Origin: Pochonia chlamydosporia 170 | Taxonomy: Eukaryota; Ascomycota; Sordariomycetes; Hypocreales; Clavicipitaceae | Assembly: GCF_001653235.2 (NCBI RefSeq) | Contig: NW_019154051.1 | Coordinates: forward strand, 62,001-126,000 | DNA length: 64,000 bases | Direction: 5' to 3' | Translations under genes and position numbers: made by a program | Shown here: piece by piece, positions 1 to 11,718 of the stretch | Position numbering within the stretch: position 1 is the first letter of the stretch | Layout of the letters: each line of letters begins with the position of its first letter | The notes under the pieces: model-generated | What the model was told of the DNA's origin: nothing | The model's database searches: none | The model's input: only the letters and a program-made list of their open reading frames with translations

Positions 1-254
1 AACTGGTAGTGTAGCGGACGCGGCGGCATAGGCCGGCCGGCGAGCCAAAGCCAGCCGTGAATGGTAGTCAGCCGGCGGAGGTCAAGCTCATTTTCGATGC
101 AAGTCTGGACATGGCGAGCTGGCGCGGCTAGATCGTCGGACTCGGTACGATACGACGCGGGCAAGAGTGACTGGAGCCAATTCCTTTCGCACCGAGACGC
201 GTCAGGGCCTTGTTCGTCCTTGTGCTCCAGAAGGCGGACGGAGAATGGAGGTGA
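1..254 (-). CDS. DUF6601-like protein, internal fragment at window edge
   Basis: Reading the minus strand from about 254 to 1 gives one continuous open frame of about 84 residues that runs off the left edge. It contains the block IENELDLRRLTTIHGWLWLA followed by GRPMPPRPLHYQ. This resembles the Asp-Leu-Arg-Leu...W(L/M)W..GRPMPPRPLH signature that I associate with the fungal DUF6601 family, predicted C-terminal membrane proteins of unknown role. A TAACAG|TCACC junction at 254-259 could be an intron acceptor, because the frame upstream of it has stops; no upstream exon was identified. The segment is intact as far as seen, but whether the gene is complete cannot be judged. The family call is from memory of the motif. 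Confidence 0.5.
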
Positions 255-883
255 CTGTTAGATGTGCCATTAGCCCAAACTTGGCCAGCGTAACGGGGAG
301 CACAAGGGCAATACTGGTCTCCTCCCCATTCTGCTTCCGTTTCGAGAGTCGCCAGCCATCCCCAGATCAGGCTCTAGGAACACGGAATTGACAAGGTTAC
401 ACAGTGCGGTGTAACAGATTGGACGCGATGTGTTTGGAGCAAAATATCCAGGCACGATGCTCACGATCTATGTTCTGAAGGGCTCCCCTTAAGCAGGATG
501 ATTCTGGATACACCAGGCGATGGTGCTTCGTGTTCGAACGCACAAATCTCGGACGATTGGCTGCGGTTGCGTGATTGGGCAGTAAGTAGCCATGCAACTT
601 GATGCTACATCACGCTCGGGAAAGAATCACACCACCTCACCCTATTATGCTTTGAGGCGACTGGGCAATGCTTTACCAGCAGCCTTCACGTTCGTCTGCT
701 TGTTCCCCTCTCACTTGATGTCCTTCACTCATCGTGTTTTGGTGTTGAGTGACTGCCAAAGACAAGCGTTGCTCATTCAATACAGAGGTATCACAGTCGA
801 TCGTCCAGCGGATCTAGCGCTCCAAATTCTTGTCCTAACATGACAACCACAAGCATCTCTCATAGTACATATCCCTTGAGGCC
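255..883. other. intergenic, no gene recognised
   Basis: Only short, low-quality open frames on both strands. It may hold a 5' exon of the leftward DUF6601-like gene and the promoter of the NLR that starts near 884, but no motif was decisive. Confidence 0.4.
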
Positions 884-3800
884 ATGATGGAGTGGATACG
901 AGCTGGGCTCATCACCCTTTTAGCTGGCGTGGCTAGTATCGCTTGCCTCTGGTTTTTGGGGAGAAATAACCATCGATCAAAATCGGGTCCTCAGCCCCAA
1001 GCCGTACAGGAGCATCCCACTGATGAGTCGCCCCCGGAGAAGAAAGAGGTTCGTTGTCCCGAGAATGGAATAAACAGCACCATTAATACCACATTAGAAT
1101 CGGGTTAGACAGCGTCTTACGATATTGTACCCTGAGCAGACCGAGAACGGCAACGACGATGCTGAGGTTGAGTAAGTATTCAGAGCAGTTCTGCGGGGAC
1201 GTCCATCTAACAAGGACAGCATTGTTGCCGTACATGGCCTTGGGTCAGACGTTGACTGGTCCTGGACATACAAGGACGGCGAAAGGCAGATCAACTGGCT
1301 TCGAGACCCCAACATGTTGCCTGCAAAGGTGCCCAAGTCGAGGATTATCGTGTACAGCTACGAGTCCAGATGGCATGCGGACGCGCCGAAGACACGGCTC
1401 CAGCTCTGCGGAGAGGAGCTCGTACATAGTGTACACTCGTTCCGTCACAGCGTACCGAACCGTCCGCTTGTTTTCGTCGGTCATAGTCTAGGTGGAAATG
1501 TCATCCTGCAAGTGAGCCGGCGTCGTCGTCACCCTTGCCTTGCTTTTGGCTAATCTCCGAAATCCAGGCCCTTCTGTACGCCAACGAAGACGATAAATAC
1601 GCGTGCTTGCCGAAGGCGACGGTTGGCCTAGTGTTTCTAGGCACTCCATTTCGGGGGTCGAAGTGGCAGCCGTTTCTCAACGCTCTCGCGCAGCTTATGG
1701 GACCGGCTGGCTCGCACCGCGGAATCACCAGGGAGCTCGGTTTCGATGAGCCTGAGCTACGGGACAAACTGCATCGCTTCTGCAAGCTACGCAATAAGCT
1801 GTCGACTTCCGTGTCCTGTTTCAGCGAGCTCCGCGAAACCAACTATGGGCGGCGGTTTGGGATTGCCGGAGTGGCGAAAGTCATTGTATGTAAGAACCGC
1901 TCGATATCAGGAGCCTGTATTTACATCCTTAGGTCGTGGACGAGGCGTCCGCTTGCATCCCAGGCCTCGACAGGTACGCGCTCGACAAGGATCACTTGAA
2001 AATAAATAAGTTCCAAGGCCCAACCGACCCCTCGTTCGAGAGGGTCTCTGGTGTGATTTCCGAGATGTGCCGCGGCGCGAAGGACATCGTTCGACGTCGG
2101 CATGAGCGTGCGTCTTCTGGTTTCGTAAAATATGCTTCCTGCTAACCTGATCAATAGGAAGGACAATCATTACCGATAATAGTGGTAAGCTCCACCATCG
2201 CGCCTTCGCCCACCGTTGCTAACAGACCCCAAGTTGCATTGAGGCAAAAGCCTGAAGCCGGAGCTTGTCTCGGTGACCTCTTCGTGACCGATCCGCTCGA
2301 GGATAAGAAGGTTTTGAAGCGAAAGAAAGGTGACCGCGCTCATGGCACCTGTGAGTGGATACTCGGCACAGAAGATCTCACTGCTTGGCTACGGTCCAGC
2401 CATACCAAGTTCTCGGAGAGCCAGACGACCCATGTTCTGTGGCTCCATGGGAACCCCGGAACAGGGAAATCCACGTTGGCCATATTCCTCACTGACGCAC
2501 TGTCGACGGATTTTTCTGCCACGGATGCGAACACACTGGCATATTTTTTCTGTGACTCAGCCTTTGATACGCGGAAGACGGCCACCTCAATCATCAGAGG
2601 TCTTCTCCTCCAACTCGTCCAGCAGCACCCGCAGCTTCTCAACTACGTCTTGCCAAAGTACAACGAGCGAAAGACGAAGCTGTTCGACTCGTTCGATGCT
2701 CTCTGGACAATATTCATGGCCGCAGCGGCGGACCAGGACACCGGCAAAAAATACTGCATTATTGATGCATTGGACGAATGCGATCTAGAGTCGCAAAAGA
2801 CGCTGCTCCAACAGTTACGAGAAACATTTCAGCGCCCTGATGCCCCACCAAATGTCCGGATATTGGTCACCAGTCGGCCGTATCCCGAGATCCGTGAATA
2901 CTTAGACGTATTCGCGAACAAGGACTTGGCCGCTTTTCCCGAGGCAAAGCAGGACATTGGCATATGTATTGAGGAAAGGGTGACAGAGCTAGGCAAGAGG
3001 AAAAAATACACAGACAAGGTGAAGAGACAAGTCAGCGACATCCTTAGAGACAAAGCAGAGGGGACATTCCTCTGGGTGGGCATAGCCTGCAATGAGCTCG
3101 AAGATGTCCCTTCGAAAAACGCTGTCGCCCACTTAGAGAGGATTCCCAGAGGCCTTCATTCGATTTACGAGAGGCTGCTTGACACAGCACTTGAACGAGA
3201 GGGGGCCAAGGACGTGATCCGACTCATCCTGGGCTTCGTCGCTGTGTCTTTGCGACCCTTAAGCCTGTTGGAGCTGTCTGAAGCTTGCCAACTACATCCG
3301 GACGAAGAGGACACAGAGACCCGGATCCAGTTCATGCGCGAATGCATCGAGTCCTGCCACCTGATAGTAGTCATTCAGGACGAAAAAGTTCTCCTGCTGC
3401 ACCAGTCTGTGAAGGACTATTTAATTACGGCCAGTGAAAAGGCTTGTTTCAGCGAATTTGAGGCTCATGCCCAGCTCGCATATCGCTGTGTCGATCACCT
3501 CATCGGGCAGTTCCATAATAGGAAGCAAGGACATAGCCACTTGTCAAAGTATGCAGCTCTCAAGTGGCCCAATCATGCTCGCATGGCCCAGTCGAGATTC
3601 GAGGTCAGGGCTTCGGAAGCAGAATTCTTCGAAATTGATTCTCCGTGCCGGGAGCACTGGCTGACGTCCTTTCCTCTCGGCACACTTATGAGGCGTCCAG
3701 GGCAATTCTCCATTTTGCATGTAGCTGCAGCGTGGGGCATTCCCTCTATAGCGGAGTATGCCTCTCGCTCGTATGATCAGCCTCATAAATTAATCCGAGT

Positions 3801-5497
3801 TGCCGATGCCTCGGGCGCAACGCCACTCGAGTCAGCTGCCTTGTCGGGATATCCAAGTCTTGTGCGTCTCTTGCTGGACATGGGGGCCGAGGTAACCGCA
3901 AGAGTGACGGAGGCCGCGGTGCGAAGCTATCAGAATAGCAGGGGAGTCATAACGCTGCTTTTGGACCAACGAGGAGGCGAGGTTATCATTACAGAGGAGG
4001 TAGTGAAGGCTGCTGCAGAGAGAGGCGAGGAAGTGATGGCGCTACTTCTCGAGCGGCGAGGAGACGAGATCACTATAACGGACGAGGTGGTGAAGGCAGC
4101 GGCAGGAAATTGGTTTAATGGCGAGGAAATGATGGCGCTACTGCTCCAGCGGCGAGGAGATGAGATCACCATCACGGACGAGGTGGTGAAGGCGGTGGCA
4201 GGAAATCATAATGGCAAGGAAGTGATGGCGCTACTTCTGGACCGGCGAGGAGACGAGGTCAATGTCACGGACGAGGTGGTGAAGGCGGCAGCAAGCAATG
4301 AAGAAAATGGCAAGGAAGTGATGGAGCTACTTCTCGACCGGCGAGGAGATGAGATCACCGTCACAGAGGAGGTGGGCATGGTAGTGGCACGCAATTGGTA
4401 CAGTGGCAAGCAATTAATGGCACTGCTTCTCGACAGGCGATGATGCGAGATCACCATCACAGAGGAGGTGGTGAAGGCAGCGGCAGCATACAATGGCAAA
4501 GAACTGATGACACTGCTTCTCGAGCGGCGAGGAGATGAGGTGACCATCACAGAGGAGGTGGTGAAGGCGGCGGCAGGAAATAGACGGAATGGCAAGGAAG
4601 TGATGGCACTACTTCTCGACCCGCGAGGAGACGAGGTCACTATCACGGACGAGGTAGTCTGTATCATTGCCAAGAGTTTTGATGAGAAAGTGATGTCGCT
4701 CCTTCTAGACCGGCGAGGAGACGATATCATCATTACGAATGAGGTGGTGAAGGCAGCGGCAGGAAATTATTATGGTAAGGATGTGATGGGGCTGCTTCTC
4801 GAGCGGCGTGGAGACAAGATTACCATCACAAATGACGTGGTGAAGGTAGCGGCAGGAAATTTTTATGGCGAGGAAGTAATGGCGCTTCTCCTCGACCGGC
4901 GTGGAGACGAGATCACCATTACAGATGAGGTATCGAAGGCGGCAGCAAGCAATGAAGACAATGGCAAGGAAGTGATGGCGCTTCTCCTCGACAGGTGTGG
5001 AGGCGAGATTACCATCACACATGAGGTGCAGCTGGCTGCGGCAACATGTGGTCAAGAAGGAGTTTTGATGCTCTTGTCTCAGAAAGGCTTCAGCTCCGTT
5101 CGGGACGAATGGCGCTGTATTGCACAATTTTACAACGCTGCTAAGGCGGGTGATGTTTCTCGTGTCGAACAGCTCCTTCATTCAGGAACCAAACCAGATA
5201 CGAGAAATATCAGAGGGAAACACCTCTATGGATTGCGGCTTCAGAGGGACGGGAAGCAGTCGTTGAAGTTCTGGCGTGAAGGACAGACGTCAACGTCAAC
5301 TCGAGGTCGACTGACGGGAAATCGCCCATATTCTGGCCGTCTTGCTTGGGAGAAGAGGGAATTGTCGCCATTCTGATGAACACTGGTGCAAATCCGCACA
5401 TTGTGGACGAGAATGGAGACATGGCGGTTACTGCGGCAAGACGAACGGACATGAGAAAATCGTCGAGATGCTTGAACGGTCAGGAGAGCCATTTTGA
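884..5497 (+). pseudogene. NLR-like protein: N-terminal TM, alpha/beta hydrolase, NACHT, novel repeat array (broken)
   Basis: STAND-class NOD-like receptor of the fungal type used in self/non-self recognition and cell death. Order: a start at 884 with a hydrophobic segment (LITLLAGVASIACLWFLG); a serine-hydrolase domain (VAVHGLGSDVDWSW near 1220, nucleophile elbow FVGHSLGGN near 1480, FLGTPFRGSKW near 1640) interrupted by introns at about 1510-1566, 1888-1933 and 2107-2158; a NACHT NTPase (Walker A HGNPGTGKST near 2450, Walker B IIDALDECD near 2760, TSRPYPEI near 2870); a winged-helix-like block with LLHQSVKDYLI near 3400; then the repeat array. Lesions: an in-frame TAA near 1171 before the hydrolase core, unclear joining near 2180-2225, TGA at 4441-4443 inside the repeats, a frameshift near 5215, TGA at 5277-5279 and a frameshift near 5448 within terminal ankyrin-like sequence. 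Domain calls are firm. Its status as a pseudogene is likely. Confidence 0.85.
3945..5065 (+). repeat. tandem array of about 12-13 repeats of ~31 codons in the NLR C-terminus
   Basis: Each unit reads approximately (V/L)MALLLDRRGDEITITDEV followed by VKAAAGN and a variable 2-6 residue linker ending in GKE. Units are about 29-33 codons and recur with LLLDR or LLLER cores through the whole segment. DNA identity between neighbouring units is high (for example repeated gaggtggtgaaggc), so they look recently homogenised. The repeat lacks the TPL and GH motifs of canonical ankyrins but has a similar length, so a degenerate ankyrin-like alpha-solenoid is the likely fold (inference). One unit carries the TGA at 4441. 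Confidence 0.85.
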
Positions 5498-6941
5498 ATT
5501 CTCAACAAAGTACCAGTAATGGCTGAAAGAACATTGTCTAATGCCTAGAAGTGCTGTTGCTCAATTCGTATCTTGATCAATTCTTTGAGGGGGACTATTT
5601 TCCTGGTGTTGGACGAACAAAACGGAAAGGCTCAATCCTTAGTCTTTCTGTTTGTCCTCTTCCCACAAACATGACACTTGTGGACCCTGTCGATCCACCT
5701 ATACTCAACGCGGATTGTATTGATGGCTGCTGTTGTATCATGGTAAACACATCACAGTCTAAGAAGGGTTCTAGACTGCCTGGCGGAGCTGCCAATTCAG
5801 GAGAAACGCCGCAGGTACTTTGAGGCGAGCAGACACGTTATGAGCATTGAACCTTTCGACAGGGCATCTCAAGCGCCAGGTTGGGCCGAGCATGTCTAGC
5901 GATGTGGCGGTTGTCTGCCTAGAACAAAGGAGATGGAGTCGGTAGTGACTGCAATAGGGCTCAGTCAGATGTGCCATGTTGTTTCTTGTTGCCTGATAAT
6001 TTAACGCCAAGACGAAGCATAGCGCTGGGCTGTTAAACACTTCAGAGCGCAAGGCAAAAAGGCATATTACTGATTAGTGTTATTCATCAAAGCTACCGTA
6101 GTGAACCCCGAGCCAGATCTGAGAACAAGAAGGAGTAACCCGACTTAGCGACCTTCACCTCCCCTTGAGAAATCAGTCATCTCTACTGGACGACGCTGCT
6201 GGTCTCTGAATTGAGGTCCAGGGTAGCAGCCCGGGGAATGGACGTGGTAGGTTCGTTGCAGAACATCGCGTAGCCCAGCGTGTCCACATCTGCAATGCTT
6301 TGATATGCAGCAGCGATGTCCCTCCGTCCACAATCCAGTCATTAAGCCGATCCTCTCCAACTGTCCTCCCATCCAGATACTCAGGCAGGAGGCCTGGTTA
6401 GCGATGGCTGTGACCTGTAGCTCAAGGCGGGCAGCTGGAGCTACGGATGCGTGCGAGTGGGCATTCCCAACCTATCAATCCGACTCCGGTGATCCATATC
6501 CACAGCCCTATCGACGCTACTGTTCCGGGTCGTGCCGCCACCCCATTTCAAGACCCTGTATTCACAAGAGCCGAGTACGAAGCTATTGACACCAAGATAT
6601 GGCGTGGCGGACGCCATATTAGAACAACAGTGCATAATAATAACGAAAGTAAGAATCGCCTTTGTTCGGTTAGCCTACCGTCGCCCGGGTTGGTCTTCGC
6701 GTCTTTCACCATTTCTCTTTGCTTCTCCGCCAGCTCTGATAAGTCTTCGATCCGTCAAGGTCTCAATCTTATCGCACACGGCGTAGGGGCCTTGCCTGCA
6801 CCGAAGGACGACTGCTCTTGCTAACCCCAACCTTGTTTTACCTGTTCCCGAGGGCCAAGTGTTGACCTCAGCGTCACTGCGCCTACATGCACCATTGATG
6901 CCGTGATAATACTGGTCTCTTCGAAGGTCATTACCACAGCC
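5498..6941 (+). other. spacer between two NLR genes
   Basis: No gene is established here. One open stretch at about 6447-6655 encodes a compositionally reasonable peptide (PTPVIHIHSPIDATVPGRAA, then FQDPVFTRAEYEAIDTKIW) and ends at a consensus-like GTAAGAATC donor, so it could be an exon of an unrecognised gene. No homology was recognised. The last part is the promoter and leader of the downstream NLR. Confidence 0.25.
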
Positions 6942-9482
6942 ATGGGCGCGAAAGACCTTGGGAAATCCTTTAGGAGCGGGTGGAAGAGCTTCCTCAGACG
7001 TAGTGCAGCGTCGCCGCCTCCCTCTCCCAGACGGCCCGCAGGTATGTTGAATCCGGACGCGGTCGACTTGACCATTGCTGAGGCGATGCGAGCTACAGAG
7101 GAGGGACTCAACGAGGCTCACCCGCCAGACGCAGCATCTCTCGAAGGTGCAACCGAATCGCCTAGCAACAATGCACAGACACGAACTCAATCGGTTCAAC
7201 GTCAACCCGCAGACACTCCGCGGACCGAATCAATAGAGCAGCAGAGCACAGCCCTTTCCAAATCCCAGGTACTCTGGAACGCCGCTTACGACAGTCTGGA
7301 AGAGGATAAAGACACCGCAGAGCTTGTCAGGTCTTATCTAAAGACCCTGACGACAGTTCTCGGGACCAAGCTTGACATTGCTTCTGGCGCCGACGTTTCA
7401 GACAATCTGAAAGATCCAACCAGGTGACAGGTGTTTATGAAGAAGCTGGTGGAGGAGGGCCAAGCGAAGATTTCCACGCCGTCAAATGTGACAAAGGGAG
7501 TGGGCGACGTTGCCCAGTTCATTCTCTCGGCTAAGGGAATGGTCGACGCAGCCATCCAAAACATCCCGCAGGCTGCACTTCCATGGGCTGGAGTTTGCAT
7601 CGGATTGCAGGTGAGCGCTCCCTCGCATCTCCTTGATATTCGTCCACTGATCTCCATACAGATTCTTTTGAATCCTGCCAAAGCGACAAAATCTAATCTT
7701 ACTGGCATCGCGCACGTCGTCTCTAGAATGGACTGGTATTGTGCCCTCACTGAACATCTCCTGAACAAGGATTATATCGACAGGTCTTTTCAAACACTCC
7801 TGCCCCAGCTGCAGGCGAAGATCCTCGCGCTCTACAAGGCCCTCCTCCTGTATCAGATGAAAAGTGTCTGCTCGTACTACCGGCACCGCGGCCTCGTCTT
7901 TCTCCGCGGCCTTGCGAATTGGGACAACTGGGACAGAGATCTGAAGACCGTCACAGACGCGGAGGCTACCCTTCAGAGGGATTCGGCACAGTACAACGAG
8001 CACCACGCGAAGAGGGCCTTAGCACAGCTTGTCGTGTGTGCCAAGGGAATGGAGGAGCTGCTTGGCGACATTTATCAGACGCTTCGAGAATTTTTAGCTC
8101 TCCAGAAGGAACTTCAGCTTGATGACATTGACAGACAATGCCGCTGGGATCTCCGCGTTGTCGATCCGAAGGACGATATAAAGAAGATAGCGAACAAGAA
8201 AGACACACTGCTCCCCGATGCATACGAGTGGGTATTCGGCACAGAGCAGTTTGTGCGCTTCAGGCGATGGAATGACGACGACCTACCTGACCAAGATCCA
8301 TGCCAGCTGCTATGGATAAAGGGACATGCTGGTACGGGAAAGACGATGCTCTTGATTGGTATCATTCGCAGCCTTGAGAAGTGGCAAGATTTCAGTGCGC
8401 CAGGCGTTTCCTGTTTCTTCTGCCAAGGTACAGATGCAACTCTGAACAACGCAACCACCGCTTTGAGGTCCTTGGTCTGGATGCTCCTGGTCGAGCAGCC
8501 GCATCTCGTATCACATCTGCGCAAAAAGTATAAAGACTCTGGTGCGGCTCTTTTCCGAGATCCGAACACTTTTTTTGCACTCTCTGAAGGGTTTCTGAGT
8601 ATGCTAGACGATCCCAAATTCTCGCCCGTCCTCTTTGTGGTCGATGCCCTTGATGAGTGCGATAAGACAAAACCCGGCTTGGATGAATTAATTCAGCTCA
8701 TTTCAAATTCTATCAGTCGCTCCGATAAGGTGAAATGGCTACTCTCCAGCCGGCCGGAGATCGATGTGCTTGCCAAACTCAAGAACTTGAACAGAGACAG
8801 TCGGGACATTTCAGAGAACCTAGTTGAACTGGATGCGCAACGTCTGGCAGACCCCGTCGATGCATATATCAGCCACAAGCTCACCACCCTCAGGAGCAGA
8901 AGGGGATATGACAAGAGCATTCTGGCTGAGATCTCCGATGAGATCCGTAGACGAGCCATGAACACCTTTTTATGGGTATCCCTCGCGTTCAAAGTTCTTG
9001 AAACAATCCATGGACGGTACGCTATCCAGCGCATCAAGCCATGCCTCCCGGTCTGTCAAAGCTATACGACCACATGATGACCAGGATTGAGAAAGTGGAA
9101 GAGATAGACCCACAGGACTGCAAGAGAGTTCTGGTGTGCGCTACTCTTGCGTTCCGTCCGATCACTCTCTCTGAGCTAGCCGCTCTGTCTGACATGCCAC
9201 ACGATATTACAGTGATGGCGATTGAGTTATGTGGCTCATTCCTGGCATCTAGGGAGGAAACAGTCTACCTAATCCATCAGTCTGCCAAGGACTATCTAGA
9301 CGAGAACTTCAATGGTCGGCTTCAGCCTTCCGGAATCGCCCAAGGACATGCAGACATCGGTAGGCGCTCCATTGATGCAATGTCATCAGTTCTGAAACAA
9401 AACATGTATGACCTCGATTACGGCTTCAAACCGAAGGATATGAGACCCCCACAGCCAGACCCCCTGGCTTCAGTACGATACT
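6942..9482 (+). pseudogene. NACHT_N/NACHT NLR, truncated and frameshifted
   Basis: Second STAND NTPase of the fungal NLR class. The preferred start is ATG 6942 (MGAKDLGKSFRSGWKSFLRR) in a good context, not the open-frame ATG at 6903. A polar linker is followed by the NACHT N-terminal helical domain (LWNAAYDSLEEDKDTAELV; SAKGMVDAAIQNIPQAALPW), with one intron at about 7612-7661. The NACHT domain has Walker A KGHAGTGKTM (about 8325), Walker B FVVDALDECD (about 8640) and LLSSRPEIDV. LIHQSAKDYLDE near 9275 marks the domain after NACHT. Lesions: TGA at 7425-7427 where an Arg codon is expected (CGA to TGA fits), loss of 1 nt near 9033 that moves translation to another frame, and abrupt loss of similarity after SVRYSCV near 9480, so no repeat domain remains. 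It lies downstream of, and parallel to, the first NLR. Confidence 0.85.
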
Positions 9483-9769
9483 CCTGCGTCGATAGACTGT
9501 CGCTGGCGTTGGATTGTCGCCTTGATTTGCCGCGGCCGCTTCCGACGTGTGGGCTCTCCATGTGGCCTACGGCGCTTTGAGGGTGAATCTATTCCTAGTG
9601 CTCGGTCTTCGGCGTGTTGGCGGTCTAGCTGCTGCATCACACGGAGGATCTCATCATGAAGGACTCTAATACACCCCGGCTCACGCTGGGCGGCTCTCTG
9701 AGAATCCAGAGTTTCCAAGGTACAACGGATCTCATCAAGTGGAACTCGAACGACTTGCCTTGTGGCCAT
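9470..9769 (-). other. 99-codon open frame replacing the NLR C-terminus, origin unknown
   Basis: Directly at the NLR breakpoint the minus strand is open for about 99 codons (MATRQVVRVPLDEIRCTLET near the start; a basic RRRPHGEPTRRKRPRQIKA stretch near the end). The sequence is helical and basic at its C-terminus, like the tails of some fungal DDE transposases, but I cannot assign it. It may be a fragment carried in by the rearrangement that removed the NLR repeat domain. Confidence 0.2.
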
Positions 9770-9782
9770 GGCAATAAGAGAA

Positions 9783-10584
9783 GCCTTATGGCTACAACGC
9801 GAAAGTTTGGCAAGATGTCTGTTGGTCAGGTCTAGGACCGGGAACTTAGTAGAGCTTGAAGGGTAAACGACTCATTCATCAGATTCTGATCTCAAACCTA
9901 AAGAATTCGTTAGTTTAATTAGCTCATCTTGCAAGAAGGGGCGATGGGTTGCTTCCAAATATCTACTTACAAGTGGACATGGGGATGTTTGAGGAGACAA
10001 GTGCAGGTTATTTCGGGATCATCTTGCGGTTATAACGTGGCGGCCAAAAACCTGACAATTCCGTGCATCTTTCTATCCACGTTACAATCATGCTCTTAGG
10101 CATGGAATGGATTCGTTTGGTTGTCGTACAAATAGTTTTTTTTTTTTTGTGCATGACTATCGGAGGTTCACGGTAATCTGTCTGGGCTGCTGCTCACTGA
10201 AGAAAGACGATAACTCGGTAAGCTTGAACCCATGAATCTCCCCGAGTGGTGCCTACTTCTGTTTTCTATTCTTATGCCTTCCCCATTCTTACGAGGCGCA
10301 GTCACCGAGCTATGTATGCTGAGGTGGCTGGCTTAGTTATTGGGAATTTCAAGCCTAATCTTTGAACACGACTCAGGCGGCTTGGTGTTGGCCAATGGAC
10401 AGATGACACGCCGTCGGGTAGGCACGAGTAGCTGTACCCTTCCCCGAATCTAACCATCCTTCGTCATATTTAAATCATTGTACTGAGGTCACTCTGAAGT
10501 TCCAACCCGTTTTCGCTTCTTCAAAGCCCCATTCGAGTCAAGACAGCCGAGAACTCCCGTGAAAGGATAGACACTTGCCGACGT
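9783..10584. other. intergenic, nothing recognised
   Basis: No coding motif, inverted repeat or RNA gene was recognised. It contains a T-rich run near 10138-10148. Confidence 0.4.
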
Positions 10585-10947
10585 TTGGGACGTTGCGAAA
10601 AGCATTATTGCGACTCTATGTGCATTCCCGTTCAGGACCATTGCCCTTCTTGTCACCAGAATGATGGTGAAGTTTATCGCCACAAGTGTCCCGTTGGGTA
10701 CGAGTTTAGACGGGGCTCTTATGCCGCGATGGTTCATACTGTCGACGAAACAAATCCCATGATCATTCAGGTGGTTTGCAAACGTTGCAGACGCGCAAAG
10801 ACCCAAACCTGGATACAGCGGCAGCTCTCCTGGTGGTTGACCCGGCGGCAGAAGCGAATCAACGAAGACTCATGCCAAGTTTGCCAGAACGGAAACAATT
10901 TCAGAGAAGAGCCTCTGCGAATCGATCGAGCTTTTATTGAGGGATGA
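10585..10947 (+). CDS. hypothetical Cys-rich protein
   Basis: An open frame of 120 codons with a regular metal-binding look: CEKHYCDSMC, CPSCHQNDGE, HKCPVG, CKRCRRAK and CQVCQNGN, that is several CxxC pairs spaced along the chain. This suggests zinc binding, but I recognise no family. The start is uncertain and an upstream exon is possible. There is no neighbour of related function. It could also be a relic of a larger zinc-ribbon gene. Confidence 0.3.
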   Translation: MGRCEKHYCDSMCIPVQDHCPSCHQNDGEVYRHKCPVGYEFRRGSYAAMVHTVDETNPMIIQVVCKRCRRAKTQTWIQRQLSWWLTRRQKRINEDSCQVCQNGNNFREEPLRIDRAFIEG

Positions 10948-11159
10948 GAAGCTCTGTGAGAAATTTAGAGGATATTTTGAGCGCATTACGCGTGCAGGCA
11001 AGCACGTTTATCGTTTCCACATGGCGAGACTTAGATACACCTAACATGTTCCTAGTATGGACTTTGATCATTTTGACCACTGTATGAAACTGGAGAGTAT
11101 GACTAAAAAGATGTGAGAGTTCGTTAATGTTCCTATCTCTGGGCGTTGAGCCATGAAGA

Positions 11160-11690
11160 TTGATCACACTATGCGAAGTCCCAATGTGTTTGTCCATGGT
11201 TCTGGTAAGTTCAATTGCGCGTGGAAAGCTGTCATGGAGAAAGGTGACCAGTAAAGGAAGGGGCAAGCTGCCAAACAAATTGACTGGCTGGTGACATCTG
11301 AGTTACAAGCGGATGCGGGGCCATTCAACAGAGTTGCTGCCCAGGTGGTACTGAGCTCTGGTGGCGTTGCAAATATGATGTTAGCACTGTGTACTAAGGC
11401 GGGGCGGGGGCGAGTTTGGCTACAGCTCCTGTTGCTCGAGACTTTTGTCACTGTTATCGCCCCTATTCTGCTCTATAAGGAAGCCTTCCTCAGTGGATTG
11501 GGCTTCGGCCATTGTGTAGATTCCTTACTCCAACTCATCCCACGCAATGGTGTGGCTTGGGTCAGACTCGAGTTTTATTGCATATGGTATTGGATCCTGA
11601 GTTGAGAATCGTCGTGTGACCATTCTCCTTTCAGGGCCATCGTTTTGGCTCGCTGGTGGAAAGCGCGGTTCTATACGCGACCAAACGGGG
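11160..11690 (+). pseudogene. relic of an alpha/beta-hydrolase (NLR-type N-terminal domain)
   Basis: In shifting plus-strand frames there is NVFVHGSG near 11185, AAKQIDWL near 11270 and GHRFGSLVESAVLYAT near 11637-11685. These match, in order, the VxVHGLG, INWL and GHSxGG(L/N) elements of the hydrolase in the NLR at 0.9-2.1 kb. Frames are broken repeatedly (for example TAA near 11253). The similarity stops about 30 bp before the left end of the inverted-repeat element at 11719, so that insertion probably cut the gene. Assignment is by motif order only. Confidence 0.4.
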
Positions 11691-11718
11691 GTGAAAGTTG
11701 CTCGTAAACAAATTAATC

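Noticed and set aside
6145..6824. Several 75-125 codon frames before the second NLR
   Set aside because: Mutually overlapping and without motifs; only the possible exon at 6447-6655 was kept as a low-confidence note.
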